A stretch of 64,000 nucleotides of DNA, taken from NCBI GenBank assembly GCA_016110215.1, contig JADWQD010000003.1:1-64000 (forward strand), read 5' to 3'. Origin of the DNA: Capronia americana (lineage: Eukaryota > Ascomycota > Eurotiomycetes > Chaetothyriales > Herpotrichiellaceae). Of this stretch, positions 1-11,225 are shown piece by piece. Under the pieces are notes generated by a model. That model was given only the letters and a program-made list of their open reading frames with translations, searched no databases and was not told the origin of the DNA. The first letter of the stretch is position 1; the number at the start of each line of letters is the position of its first letter. A program made the translations under genes and the position numbers.

Positions 1-33
1 CACCCGAGGCTGTGTAAGGCTGACTTTTGAGTA

Positions 34-462
34 TAATGGCGCCGACGAGGTGCCTCGGAGTATACTCGGTTCAACAAATACGATTCCCCCGGGACCGACC
101 CCCAGCCGTGGACCACGTACGGGCAGTCCGGCGGTTGGGTCGACGCGTTGAACACCTTGCTCGAAACGAACGGCACGGGCGGCGCGAACCTCAGCTCGTC
201 GACTGGAGCCCGCCCGTACCGGATGCCGATGTATTCAACCACGTCTGGGCGCGCAGTGCTGGGATACCCGATATACTGCCCGCTCGTGGTGTTGACCAGG
301 ACCGACGGCGGCGATCTGACCTTTCCATCCTCGGGCGTGGTGGGGACTGCTTGGGATGGAGCCGAGAAGATGCATGCGGCGTGGAAAATGGCGGGAACAA
401 GGCAAGCGGGTTTCATATTTGAGACACCCTCGTGCAAGGCAAGGTGGAGTCTTGTAAGCTGA
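34..462 (+). CDS. Possible 3' terminal exon of an unrecognised gene (partial)
   Basis: One frame is open from an in-frame stop at 34-36 to the stop at 460-462. It reads sensibly (for example YGQSGGWVDALNTLLE, then GYPIYCPLVVLTRTDGG). There is no convincing start, so if it is real it is the last exon of a gene whose 5' part lies left of the window, entered through an acceptor I cannot place. I recognise no domain. A second frame (27-422) is also open but looks like a GC-rich shadow. Low confidence that this is coding at all. Confidence 0.28.
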
Positions 463-1337
463 TTAGGACGATGTTGTGTGAGAAGGACAAGAACGTCCCG
501 AGGGAAAGGTCACCCTTTTAAAGTCGAAGGAAAGCCTTGAATCGAAAGTCCATCCGTACAGCATTTGGCCTCGCCCACAGCCTCAGATTCAGTGTCCAGC
601 ATGAGGCTCTACAACATACAGTACTGTGCAGCCCCGTTAAGGTCGAATTACATACTCGACTAGGTATAACGCCAGGATGGTAACTGGATTCGGAGGGGTG
701 GCGGCTGGGCAGGTGGAACTGTAACGAGGGGCGGGTACGTACAGCATCCTCCCTCGACTTAGTCTCTGCTGTTAATGAGGCTGACTGACGACCGGGGGAC
801 AGTCTATGTATTACGTCGGCGGATTCCGAGTGGGCGATCTAGCGATTGTAAGTTACCGACGGCGAACAATTAAAGGGTTTCGGAATCGACGGTCTAAGGG
901 AAAATGGTTTATTCAGGCCTGGGCTGGTTTGCCTCGCGTCCGCCGGCAAGCCAACTAAACAGAGTTTGCTGGCTTCTCTTCAGCTGAGCTACTCAGGCTT
1001 TGGTCGGGTTCGGGTTCGTTGTGGCTCACTCAGAGGATCGCTCTTGCACAGCTGGAAGGCCCAGGACACAACCCGGACGGCAGCTTTGCGTCGGCCTTGG
1101 GTGCCACAGCGGATGCACTAAGTGACTCGATATAGGATCCTTCGTGACGGAGACCGGGCAGCATACTCATGTAGGCTGGTTGCTTTTGGACTCCTTCCTT
1201 CCAGCATGAACGGCCCAGAAGATGTCTCAAATGACGAACTTCACAGTGGTATCAGGGATTGGACCGGACATCCATCTCAATGAAGTCTTCGAAGCGTCTT
1301 CTGTACACACTTTCTGCTAGGCTTCATAGCCGAGTGT
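463..1337. other. Intergenic, no gene seen
   Basis: About 0.9 kb between the partial exon and the 3' end of Zn2Cys6 regulator A. No protein, tRNA or repeat can be supported. It probably holds the 3' UTR of regulator A. Confidence 0.5.
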
Positions 1338-3102
1338 TCAGCTTAGCAGAGTACCTGGACCAGCCTTTGACGCGGGGAGGGAGTCATCTACTACCTCCTC
1401 CGACTCCGGCTGGTTCCAGGTCCGCGCCCCCATCCCGTGGAACAACAGTAGGGCCATCGCCAGCGCCTGGCTGATGCCCATCTCGTGGCCAATTTTCTCG
1501 AGCGACAAGATCACCCAGCTCTTGAGATCTGGAGTCGCGAATCGGCAGCTGGCAACCAGGAATAGTGGCCACAAAAGGCTGTACCCGGCGGCCAACGCCT
1601 TGTTTTCGTGACTGTGGGCATCGGCGGCGCTCGCGTCAGTGGCGACGCTAAAGTGGTAGGGCACGCTTGCGCAGATGCCGGCTGTCAGGTCTCTGAGTAT
1701 GGTCTCACTGTGTCTGGCAACTTCAGCGTGCTCCAAGAAGGCCGCGGCACCGTCTCGCACCTCGCTTTCCCCTTTCAAAGAATCGACGTATTGCAGGATG
1801 ATTTCGTGGACGACGAATCGTGCACCGCGCCAGTTGGTCCACATATTGCTCGCGAAGAGGTCCGGATAGACATAATATTGAGATCCATACGGGCTGTGAA
1901 TCGTGGGCATCTTCCGTCTGTTGCCAATGGTGGAGGTAGTGCTATACATCAATGACGAGGGCATGTCGGCGGCCCAGGAGGCCAGTCGCGCATCAAGTGC
2001 CACGGCCACGCCGATTATCGCTCGAGGGTCGGTCATTGTTCCCTGCTTCATGTCGGCACACAACTTGCTCAGACAGATATTAATATTGGCCAGGCGATCT
2101 CCGAACCGAAAGACGCCGTCTTCGAGATCGCAAGCTTGGTGCGACAATCGCGTCAGAATCGGAGACGTATTGTTTTCTCCGAAGATGTTGTGGATCAACT
2201 GCGCGGTCATTCGCCATAGTCCTCACGCAAAGGGAATGTAGGGTCTCGGGCACTCACGATCTGGGTCCGCACCTGTCTGAAGAGGTGCAAGCCACGCGGG
2301 CTGCCGAGTTGCTCTTCTCCCCGCCATTCAAGTAATTTGACTGCACCGTCGATATGTTTCCTCCACTGCAATATTGATTCCAGGCCGGTACATGTCACCA
2401 CCTGGACTAAAGTCAGCCGGATGCCCGAGCAAAGTGGTCAAAAGGGAGTTGGCCATACTTCGAACATTCCTAAGAACATGACCGCCATCAAGGTGAGATC
2501 GGATTTGGACAACAGGGGATCTCGGAGTGCTCGATTCGTCGACGCCAATGCACCTGTATACTCCTCCCGGGCAGCTATCATTAAGGTTGGGCTGATCCTG
2601 GTATTGGCTAGTACTGCGAGTCCGAGGGCGGTGATGGACGATGATACCGCAGCATTGTCTGCCATGGTCAAATCCAAAACCGATGGCCAGAGCCAGTTAT
2701 CGAGATAACTCTGCTGGGCAAAGCATGTTGCCTGCTCCCTTATCGGGGGCGTAGGTTGCTGGACCGTCAAGCCCGATGAGCGATATGTCGACGTCGATCT
2801 GAAATGCGATCGCGGGTTCTCCCGGGGTCGTTGGCGGTCTTTGGTTCGCTTGAGTTGAGCTTTGCGGGCCACATCGGCGCTCTCGTCGCGAATCGCAATG
2901 GTTGTGAGATCCCTGTATCCAGCACATTCGACACCCGCACGGATGCATTGAGAGCAGGACGGCGTCGCTTGGTCGCACTAGACTGCCTCATTAGACATGT
3001 GGACGTGGCGTAGCAAACACCGCCATTGGATGTTCAATCTACCTTGAGCTTTCTAGCCCGGCACCTGGCACAATTGGCACTTGGCTTTCCGCAGTATACC
3101 AT
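1338..3102 (-). CDS. Zn2Cys6 fungal transcription factor (regulator A)
   Basis: A nuclear DNA-binding regulator of unknown target. Four exons on the minus strand: 3102-3043, 2977-2459, 2401-2258 and 2198-1338, giving 527 aa. All introns are phase 0 GT-AG (65, 57 and 59 nt). The zinc cluster is at the very N-terminus (C11, C14, C21, C28, C31, C38; spacing X2, X6, X6, X2, X6). Intron 1 falls between K20 and C21, so neither exon alone shows the finger. The remainder resembles the fungal-specific TF middle region (motifs FEVVTCTGLESILQW, LLEWRG, FRQVRTQI). The start at 3102 is chosen because it immediately precedes the finger; the upstream in-frame Met codons give an unlikely leader. No linked pathway gene identifies a target. 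Confidence 0.85.
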
Positions 3103-3514
3103 GCCCGCAGAATGACCAAGGGACTTCCCATCTACTCTCCTTCTTGGTCGACAGAACTCAGCCCCGAGTAAGTATGCTGAGCGTAGATATGCAGAAATAC
3201 CGGCTGAGGATGAGGCTGCAAAGCAGCCTCGCTGACGCATCGAAGTCAGCACCTAGTCCATAACGGGTATGCTGTTCGTACATACTCTAGAGGCGCCCGG
3301 ACGGTGGCTTGCAGCTGGCATCGGTGGAGCCGAGTCTCGCCAATAGCACAACCACAGGATATACACTATTACACCGTATGCAGAGCGTTGGAGACCGGGC
3401 TGTAGAGCTCCATAGAAATCGTTTTAGGGGTTCTCCCCGCTGCATCTTGATCTCTATAGAATCCGTTCCAGTTTCCGGAGCTGACTACCCTGCCGGTATG
3501 CCCCTGAGCACTGG
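3103..3514. other. Intergenic: promoter of regulator A and 3' flank of ALG7
   Basis: 412 bp with no supportable ORF. It must contain the regulator A promoter and the ALG7 terminator. I see no distinctive motif. Confidence 0.45.
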
Positions 3515-5044
3515 CTAGGCGGTTTGGAGCTGTGGCTGTGTCATCCCGAGCTCCGCTTGGCTGAGCGGTCCCCGATTATCCACACTGAAGATGAACAGAG
3601 CCATCGTATGCCTTACGAACAGCCCGACAAGCCCGCAACAGGTCTGCATCACCAGCAGCTCCTTCGTCAGCTGGTCCTCTCTCATCGGACCTCTCCATAC
3701 CAGCCAAAGATTGATGATGGTAAGATTCGAGGTGGTAGATATTCGGTTCGTCTTCGGATCGACAGTGACTTGGAGGAGACGAAGCTTCTCTAAGGTGAAG
3801 AAAACCGCAGTCAACAGCTTACTTGGAGGTCTTTCCGCCGACCACGGCGTCACACTCGGCTCGAGCAGACCGGTCCTCGCGTTGAATTTCGGCAGTCGAT
3901 GCCGCGGGCAAGGTATGATGTGAAAGAGCTGTGGTACGCTGTAGACGAAGTTGACAATCTGAGGGATGAGGAGCAGGAGTAGGGTCTTGCTGAAATGGGC
4001 CGTTATAGCCACGACTGCGAATGTCATACCCGCAACATAGCAGAAGGTGTCTCCAACGAATACTCTAGCCGGGTACCGGTTATGTATATACAGCGCCGTT
4101 GACACAGCCAGGAACGGCAGGAGAATGTAGAGCGTCATGAGATGTGCGTCAGTCGCCGGATGTGGACGTATGGCGTAGGCGTGGTTCAAGATCGGGTTCC
4201 CCGGAAATGGCACCAGGTAAAGTGCCGAGTTGAGAATGAGGAGGCCTGCGATGACGAGCGACTGTCCAACTTCGATGCCATTGATGCCGGCGAGGATGTT
4301 GATTGAGTTCGGGGCAAATATCGAGAGAGCCGACATGTACAAATAGTAGAGGAACGACAAGTTGATGAGTCGCGCTCGGTTCGGCATGTATGGCACCAGG
4401 AAAGTCGGCACCACCACCGAAGTCACTCCAAAGTCGACGTAGTAGACGATGAGCAGCGGAAGGGAGGCCACTGCGGGAATGAAGAATTTGTGTCTCCATC
4501 GGAGATCGAGAATGTCGTCGCATATGCCCAGGATGGTGGTGGCCTGCAGGGTGTTGAGCGCCGATTGGTATGAAGACAATTTCGAGTGCGGGAACCGGTG
4601 CAAGAAGCGGCCCGTCTCGACTTCAGTGATGGTCACCACAACGTCTCTATTTCCTCCACCCGAAGTAGCTGCCACGATGTCTTTGTAGAAGGCAAAGGGA
4701 ATAAATGCCATCAATGCCAGGATGTAGACCGCCGCGGCAACCGCCCCCATGGACTCAGGACTAGAGAGAATCAGCCAACGCTCTCGTCTGGTGTCAGAGA
4801 GGGGGACTTACATCTCCCTTGCCGGGATCTTGCTCATATCTTTGCCTTTCAGACCGGCCTTGATAAAAGCCGGACCCGACCATCGTACGAAAGCATAGGT
4901 CATAGAGAACGCCAGGGCAGAAAATGCCAGGGAAGCCACCAGCGGTGCGCCGTCGCCCTGGAATGTATTCGCTAGCACCGCCAGCGAACCTCCGGTGACG
5001 AGCAGCAGTGACCATCTCTCCGTGCGACTGAGAGTCGAGGCCAT
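3515..5044 (-). CDS. ALG7: UDP-GlcNAc:dolichyl-phosphate GlcNAc-1-P transferase (Alg7/GPT)
   Basis: Catalyses the first committed step of N-glycan assembly in the ER membrane: transfer of GlcNAc-1-phosphate from UDP-GlcNAc to dolichyl phosphate (the tunicamycin target). Two exons, 5044-4812 and 4760-3515, joined across a 51-nt phase-2 intron, restore the family motif IPESMG at the junction; total 492 aa. Many hydrophobic segments fit the polytopic glycosyltransferase-4 family. Signature segments seen are GICDDILDLRWRHKFF (the DD pair near residues 159-160) and NILAGINGIEVGQS. The start at 5044 (MASTLSRTERW) is chosen because the extended frame upstream runs into the divergent promoter. It is transcribed away from SEH1, 410 bp apart. 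PMI at 19.4 kb supplies mannose to the same overall pathway but is not adjacent. Confidence 0.95.
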
Positions 5045-5453
5045 GATGTCGCCCGCAGTGCGGAGGTCAGGCAGGTCGGTCGCAGTGCAGTGTTGTGCAT
5101 GGTCATTGTTGCCGGACCCGTAGACAATCTGTCCTTCCGCATCGACTTTAATTTCTACAGACGGAACAAAGATAATCCGTCCCGCCCAACCACCGCCGCA
5201 AACTCCGCCAATCAGCGTTACAATGGCGCAACAACGCCGCTCACAACGAGCAGCAGTGGTTCGTGTTCCGTTTGTCTTGGAGGAGGCTTGTCTGGTGCAC
5301 TGGCTTGATCGCAGAGCCAGCCAGGATGACAACGAGTCCAGCAGCTCATCCGAGTCAACCTCCTCCTCCCCCTCATTGAACTCACCAACCCCCAACAACA
5401 CCTCTTCCTCGCCTGCTCCCCTCCCTCCCCTCCGCCAGCTGGATCAGACCGCG
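5045..5453. promoter_or_regulatory. Divergent promoter region ALG7 / SEH1
   Basis: 409 bp between two divergent start codons, so it should carry both promoters and 5' UTRs. The SEH1-proximal part is very C/T-rich (5360-5430), as is common upstream of fungal housekeeping starts. No specific factor site is claimed. Confidence 0.6.
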
Positions 5454-7051
5454 ATGGCGGCAACCCAGCCTTTCGACCCTGGTCACAGCGACCGGGTCAC
5501 CGTCGTGCACACCAATTTCAACGGCACCAAGATCCTGACAGGGTCCATTGACCACCGCATCAAGGTCTGGGACCGCGACTCCAAGACGGGCGAGAAGACG
5601 TTGCTCGACACGTTCACGGCGCACGACGCCGATATCAAAGATGTAAGTAACGATATGCCATTCCTACGGCCCATATGCGGGTTCACCACCCACGAACCCT
5701 CACGCCAAGAGCTCTACAAAATTAGCAAGATCCGAAGTCATATTCTTGTTCTTGTGCTTAGGAGCAAACGACACGCTGCTCACAAAATCAATTCCATGCC
5801 CGCGCTAGCTCGAAAACCCCCGTTCTAACTTTTTCTCAACAGGCCAAATTCCTCTCGCCGACCCTAGGCACCCACCTGGTCACCATCGGCAACGACCTCA
5901 AATGCCACCTCTGGAGCGAAGACGCCACCCAACCGCCCCAGCAAGGCCACCGCTTCCGCCGCGTGGCGACCATCCAATCGACACCGCGCGTGCCCTTTGT
6001 CTCCCTGGACGTCAAGACCCTGACGACCGACCACGTCACCACCTTCCTCGCCCTGGTCGACCGTCTCGGCCTGCTGAGCGTCTACGAGCCAAGCAATCCC
6101 GACGACCTTCGCGAGTGGACCCTCCTGGACAGCTTCAACGTCTGCGCGCCCAACGCGGCGCCTTCGCGCGGCGACGAAACGAGCTTCAAAGTCCGGTTTG
6201 ACCCGAATCCCACTCCGCTGCCGTACATCGCGTCCGTGTGCGACGAGCGCGACCAGCTCGGCCTGGTCGTGTGCGCGCTGAACGAGGTCAAGATCTTCCG
6301 TGGCGTGGTGCCTTCGGCCACGGGCGCCGGCACCGGCGGCGGCGGGGACGCGAGCATCGGCGGAATAGGGCTGGGCATCGGTGGCGGGAGCGGCGTGTCG
6401 AGTACCGGCGGGGGAAGCCACAGAATCATGTTCCACGAGGCGATCAAGTTGCCTGTCCATCCGGCGTTGGTGAGGGATGTGGCGTGGGCGCCTTTCAGCG
6501 TCAGAGGGACGGATCGCATTGCCACTGCGTGCAAGGACGGGGGAGTGCGGGTCTTCGAGCTCGGCGTCGCGGAAGGTCAAAATGCGAACGGGAATGACAG
6601 CGGGAACGGGAATGGAGGGCCGAATGGAACCGAACACCAGCGTCAATCAGCGGCTCAGGCGCGAAATACCGTGCAGCAGCGTCTTCAACAGCAGTCGAGC
6701 CTCACCTCTGCCATTACTGGGCGCCAAACTCAGGCATCGTCGACTCAGCTCTCCGGCCAGCCCGGCGGCTCGCGCACCGGTTACGACTTCAGGTACCTTA
6801 CCACCCTCTCTTCCTTCACGACTCTTCCTCAAGCCCATACCGATGCGTGGTCTGTCATTTTCGACGGTCAAGGCCAAGTGCTACTAAGTCAGGGAAGCGA
6901 TGGTGTTACGAAACTCTGGAGGAAAAGCGTGCTCAATGGACAATGGATGGTCTTTGCAGGGCAAGATATTACCGAGGACTCGGACGAATCAGATGAAGAC
7001 GACGACGATGACGAAGAAGTCAACGAGAAGCTGGGTGCCCTGAATCTGTGA
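5454..7051 (+). CDS. SEH1: Nucleoporin Seh1-like WD40 protein
   Basis: Seh1 is a beta-propeller subunit of the Nup84/Y complex of the nuclear pore and of the SEA/GATOR2 complex in TORC1 signalling. Exons 5454-5642 and 5843-7051, with a 200-nt phase-0 intron (GAT/gtaagt ... caacag/GCC), give 465 aa. The N-terminus has HSDRVTVVHTNFNGTKILTG and IDHRIKVWDRD, followed by family features FRRVATIQ and PRVPFVSLDVK, and a late DAWSVIFDGQG / KLWRK blade. It is longer than the roughly 350 aa typical of Seh1 because of a Gly-rich insert near residues 220-250, an Asn/Gly/Gln/Ser-rich insert near 310-375, and an acidic C-terminal run of about 13 Asp/Glu. An upstream in-frame extension to 5223 is open but starts in the promoter. 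Confidence 0.88.
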
Positions 7052-7291
7052 AAGAACCGCCTGCGATGCAAGAACCATACGAGTATGCTTTATGCGGAAG
7101 ACCACAGCCAGGTTGACCACGCTATCGACAGCCCTGACAGAGACACTGCCGCAAGAGCATGAGCACCACAGCCAACATGCCTACAGGCTAAGATGACGAC
7201 CATGTCAGAAATGCTTGGGAAGAATCATGCCCTCTTAGTCACGGCATGCAATACTCGGCCTTCTCAGTCATGCCAACCTTATTTGGCACAG

Positions 7292-8051
7292 TTAAGCTCC
7301 ACCAACTGCCTCAGGAACCTTGCTGGGATCGAAGCCATACTGCCCCTTGAGCTTTTCGACAAGGTCGATGTATTTCTTCTCCGCGTCAGCGGCGCTGGTA
7401 CCTGCATCGACTTCTTTTTGCCACGCCTTGTGCTTGGCTTTCCCCTGTTCGCAAGGACAATATCAGTAAAAGCACATGAGTGGCAAGCGAGGCACAAACA
7501 TGGAAATCACGAGATTAAGAACAGAGTGGGCTGATGCTAAAGATGAGGAATACTTGAGGCTACATACCTTCAGGTCGAACATGCCTGGAGCAGGGGCTTT
7601 GGTTATGTCCTCGCCATTGGCGACTTTGAAGAGGGCGTAGAGCTGGACACAGAACATCAGTCGATGACACCTCAGAATGGAGGGATTAAGCGTATGAAAC
7701 AACGGCAAAGACCGCCCAAGGAGGATGATGGGAGATGACCTCGAGAAGTTTGTCGTCCGTGCATGGTGAGACAGGCAAAACAGCAAACAACAATCCATCC
7801 CTCTTTCCCCTGCGGGCCTTTCTCTTCCCACACATTCAACCCGCAGAATTGCTGTACATTTGTCCCGCTCCTCCCCTGTTCCTTGCTCGCTATGCTGCCA
7901 TATTCTTTTCGTCTCAACTACCGCAAAGAAGATGTGCCGTAAACTGATAAGAAAATACACCACGACTCACCTCCAACAACTCATCATTGCTCGGCTTCGC
8001 CTTGAGCTGACGGCTCTCGTCGGCAGCTTTCTTGAACGCGGCAGACGGCAT
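7292..8051 (-). CDS. ACB1: Acyl-CoA-binding protein
   Basis: Small cytosolic carrier of long-chain acyl-CoA. Three short exons, 8051-7971, 7642-7568 and 7444-7292, give 102 aa; both introns are phase 0. The assembled protein carries the ACBP signature: KPSNDELLELYALFKVANG, then KAPAPGMFDLKGKAKHKAW, and a final helix AEKKYIDLVEKLK. The length is typical for a single-domain ACBP with a short C-terminal extension. Intron 1 is 328 nt, unusually long for this window. No single exon is long enough to be obvious on its own. It ends convergently with SEH1, 240 bp apart. Confidence 0.93.
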
Positions 8052-9210
8052 GGTTGCTAATATTCAGTTGTGATGTTCTTGATTCCTTGCTCTTTGGCTC
8101 TATTAGAAGCTTGATATTGCCATTGGAATTTCGTAGGCTCACCGCAGAGTCCGAGTGGACGTGGAAGAAAAGTCGAGTTCGAGAGGACGGGTAATCAAGC
8201 GTTTGTTCGGATTCCTTGATCGCGAAATGTCAGCCATCAAGTTATAAATGCTGGGCGACGAGGCCTATAGCTGTGAAACATGGCGATGGAGGGAAAAGTC
8301 ACGACAGAAACCATGGTGTAGCAAGCTGTTGAATGTTCCCGATGTACCTCTGAACGGTTGCGGCACGGTTGAGACATACGGGTGTGATTGCGGGGTGTAC
8401 ACTCACTCGATTCTGTGATGCTGAAGACTGCTACGTGATTCACGGAGGAGGAAAAGACTCAAGGATCAATGCTCAATTCTAGGTGAGGAACAGTTTCCAA
8501 TTACAAGTGAGGTGCGAGCCAGACGTCAACAAACGCCAAATGTCTTCTCACCTGCTCGGTGCCTGCTTCGGTCCCAACCAAACGACGTCAGACCGCTTTG
8601 GCGGGGCTGGAACCCTTTGGCTGAGTTAGACTTTGGGTGGGGGCAAAGGCGATCTCCCCTCCTGACTTAACGGCAGCAGCTTCTCAATTTTGACAATGGT
8701 TTCATCGTACCACAGGGCACCGGAGGAAACAGACTTTCTGTCCTTCGAGAAGATCGACGACAAACAAGTGCACCGGAGTCGCGAGTGCTCGAACGCACCA
8801 CCTGCAGACGAGGGAAACTCTATTCCTTGTGAACGTATTCATCGCCGTGGCCCAGAGTAGCCATAACCCAACAAGCCGCTGTAACTGTAGTAGATCGTAA
8901 AGAAGACATGGCATAGCTAGCGTAGAGTAACTCCAATCGTTTCCGTTCGCCCAAGAATGATGCCTGTTGTCAAAACGTCTTGGAAATTGGTATTCATCTT
9001 GCAAGCAGTGTAAACGCATCAGCCTGCCGAGAGGGTTGCACAGCGAGTGGTTTGTGCACAAGCCAACTTGATCATTCATGCATGGCTAACCAACGTGTCG
9101 TTCAACAAGATAAGAAAGTTATCACAACTTCTTCCCCGTCTGGCCCAAGGCTCGAGAGCGGCGAGCCACTGTACCTGTGAGGTGTTTGGAGAATCTCAAG
9201 CAGAGCATGC
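8052..9210. other. Intergenic, no gene seen
   Basis: About 1.16 kb between the ACBP start and the 3' end of the U-box gene. Small ORFs here show no recognisable domain and overlap one another. It contains the ACBP promoter. Confidence 0.5.
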
Positions 9211-10186
9211 CTACCAATCCACCGCCCACCCATTCTTGTCGAGAAACTCTGAACAAGCATTCTTCAAAGCGACATTCGGGATCAGCTGGTCCGCCCGGAG
9301 AGGTTGTCTCGTGAGCGGATCGCAGCCACTTGCCTTGATGTGCTTTAACAGCGAGGCGCGCTCGTATGAAACGCCTGTCGGTGTTACTATAGGGTCATGC
9401 ATGACTTCGAATGTGATGGGGTCGATCAGCCAGTCTGGGACTACCTGTCACGTAGTGTCAGCGGGCTTGGATGAGAAAACGCCAGGAGTTGGACATACCC
9501 TCTCCACCGTCTCAGGCTTCTTACTGTCCTCAAAGCCCCGCCTGATATTCGCTCTCCTCGCCTCAGCCTCATTCTGCAACTCCTCAACCTCCTCTCTCCG
9601 CCCAGTCTCGCCAATCTCTCCGTTCCTGAATCTCTCTTCCACGGCATCAATATCCCGCTGCAACTGAGCGTCCAGGAGATCCTCTACCAGCGCCAGCGTC
9701 TCATTCAACTCTCTTAACCTGGCTGTTTCTTTGGCCTGCCACTTCGCCTGCTTGGCTTTTAGAATAAAACTCCCGATAACGTCCGCCGAAGGGTCCTGGA
9801 TCTCTATGCACATCGAGTACGCGAGTTTTGCTTCATCCAGCGCTTCCCCAACATGTCGCTGCGGTAGTAACGCTTGTGCCAAGTAGAAGTGTGCTTTCAT
9901 TGCGAGATTCGTCTTGTTCTTGGGTCCATAGAGCTCAATTGCCTTACGGGCGTCAGATTCGGCGCCAGGCCAATCCGACAGCTTGATGCGTGTGAGTGCG
10001 CGGTTGCCAAAGACTTTGGGATCGGAGCGAGAGTGTTCAGCAATACTGTTTGGCACGATTAGCTTGCAGTCCGGTACATTGGATTCGTTGGGCTTACGCC
10101 TGAGTGTAGAGCTGCTCTGCCTCCTTGAACTGTCCGGCTTTGAAGTGCTCGTTCCCAAGATCTTTGAAGGACGCTGGGTGGGACAT
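9211..10186 (-). CDS. TPR / U-box E3 ubiquitin ligase, CHIP (STUB1) type
   Basis: Likely cochaperone ligase linking Hsp70/Hsp90 clients to ubiquitination. Exons 10186-10098, 10045-9499 and 9444-9211 give 289 aa (human CHIP is 303). The N-terminal TPR region starts FKDLGNEHFKAGQFKEAEQL and continues with GNRALTRIKLSDWPGAESDA. A charged helical middle segment rich in Glu/Arg follows (about residues 120-205). The C-terminal U-box (about 213-289) has DWLIDPITFEVMHDPIVTP, GVSYERASLLKHI and CDPLTRQPL. Both introns restore conserved motifs (phase 2 at the TPR junction, phase 0 before the U-box). Domain order and size match CHIP. Confidence 0.9.
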
Positions 10187-11225
10187 GGTTGCTCGTCCAC
10201 TTGGCAGTCAAGTTGACGGATGCAGGCCAAAGACGTCGATGTGCGACGATGGAAATGTTGTCACTAGAGTGAGTCAATGGGGGGCAAGCGCGCTTCAAGT
10301 AACCGCAGCTGAGCGAGTAGGGAAAGTGAAGGGTAACTAGACAGCAAATGCAACTACGATCATGAAGGACGAACAGCCGGAAAGCATCACTATTCAATCG
10401 CGAACCGATTCCAAGGAGCAACCGCGTGCTCAACGGTGGATGCTCGGGTATTGTGGCGAGTCAGCCTTAGGAGAGAAGGTGATGGATGCGGTTGGATGCA
10501 TCTCAGAAAGACAAGACTACCGCACGACGAGGTGGAAATCGGTCGAACTTGAAATCGAGATGCAATGCGGAGAATTGGGAACCAAACCAAGCCACAACGC
10601 CTCCGGGTTAGGCCACGAACACGAAGCTGCACCAGCATCGTGGACATTTGACTCTAATTAGGGTCTTACAGGTGTCTGAACTATCCTTCACATCAACCAA
10701 AAAGATATTATGCTATCGCCGAGGCAAGTCAGAGCCTGTAATGCGTCACCGGCACAGTACATGAGAAAGAGCTCAAGCTCGACGATTCAACATACGAATG
10801 ACATAGGAGGGTCGTGTACACTCCAACGATGAGACAATCAAAACATCATTCGCGTTCTCTCTTGCTGCTCGCTCGACAGTAACAGTGACTAGTTTCACCT
10901 TTCGTCCAAGGGACTTTTAAGACATTTGCCAGAGCGTGGAAGTCAAGCACTTTCTTCGCCGTGAACTGCGTCATATCCATAGCGTGCCACCGTATGGCTG
11001 CCGCGGTTTTACCGAAGGCATCATTTGATGGCAATCACAAGCATCAGAATGTCCTCAATTAATGCAGTACAGCACGATGGACACGAATGTTTGTAGTCTA
11101 GCAGGCATTGGTCTTTGATGTTCACATGCCGCTCACCCGCACCAGCTCGTCGATTGACTTGTGCTTTTCCTTCCCCTCGCTTCTGTTCTGAGGCGTCTTT
11201 GAGTTCATCCGCGTGGCGACTTGCG
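10187..11225. other. Intergenic, no gene seen
   Basis: About 1 kb between the divergent U-box and TDP1 genes. It holds both promoters. Overlapping small ORFs at 10362-10661 (+) and 10390-10647 (-) have no recognisable features. Confidence 0.5.

Noticed and set aside
5223..5453. In-frame N-terminal extension of SEH1
   Set aside because: Adds 77 Ser/Pro-rich residues encoded by a C/T-rich promoter-like tract; the Met at 5454 directly precedes the conserved WD40 start.
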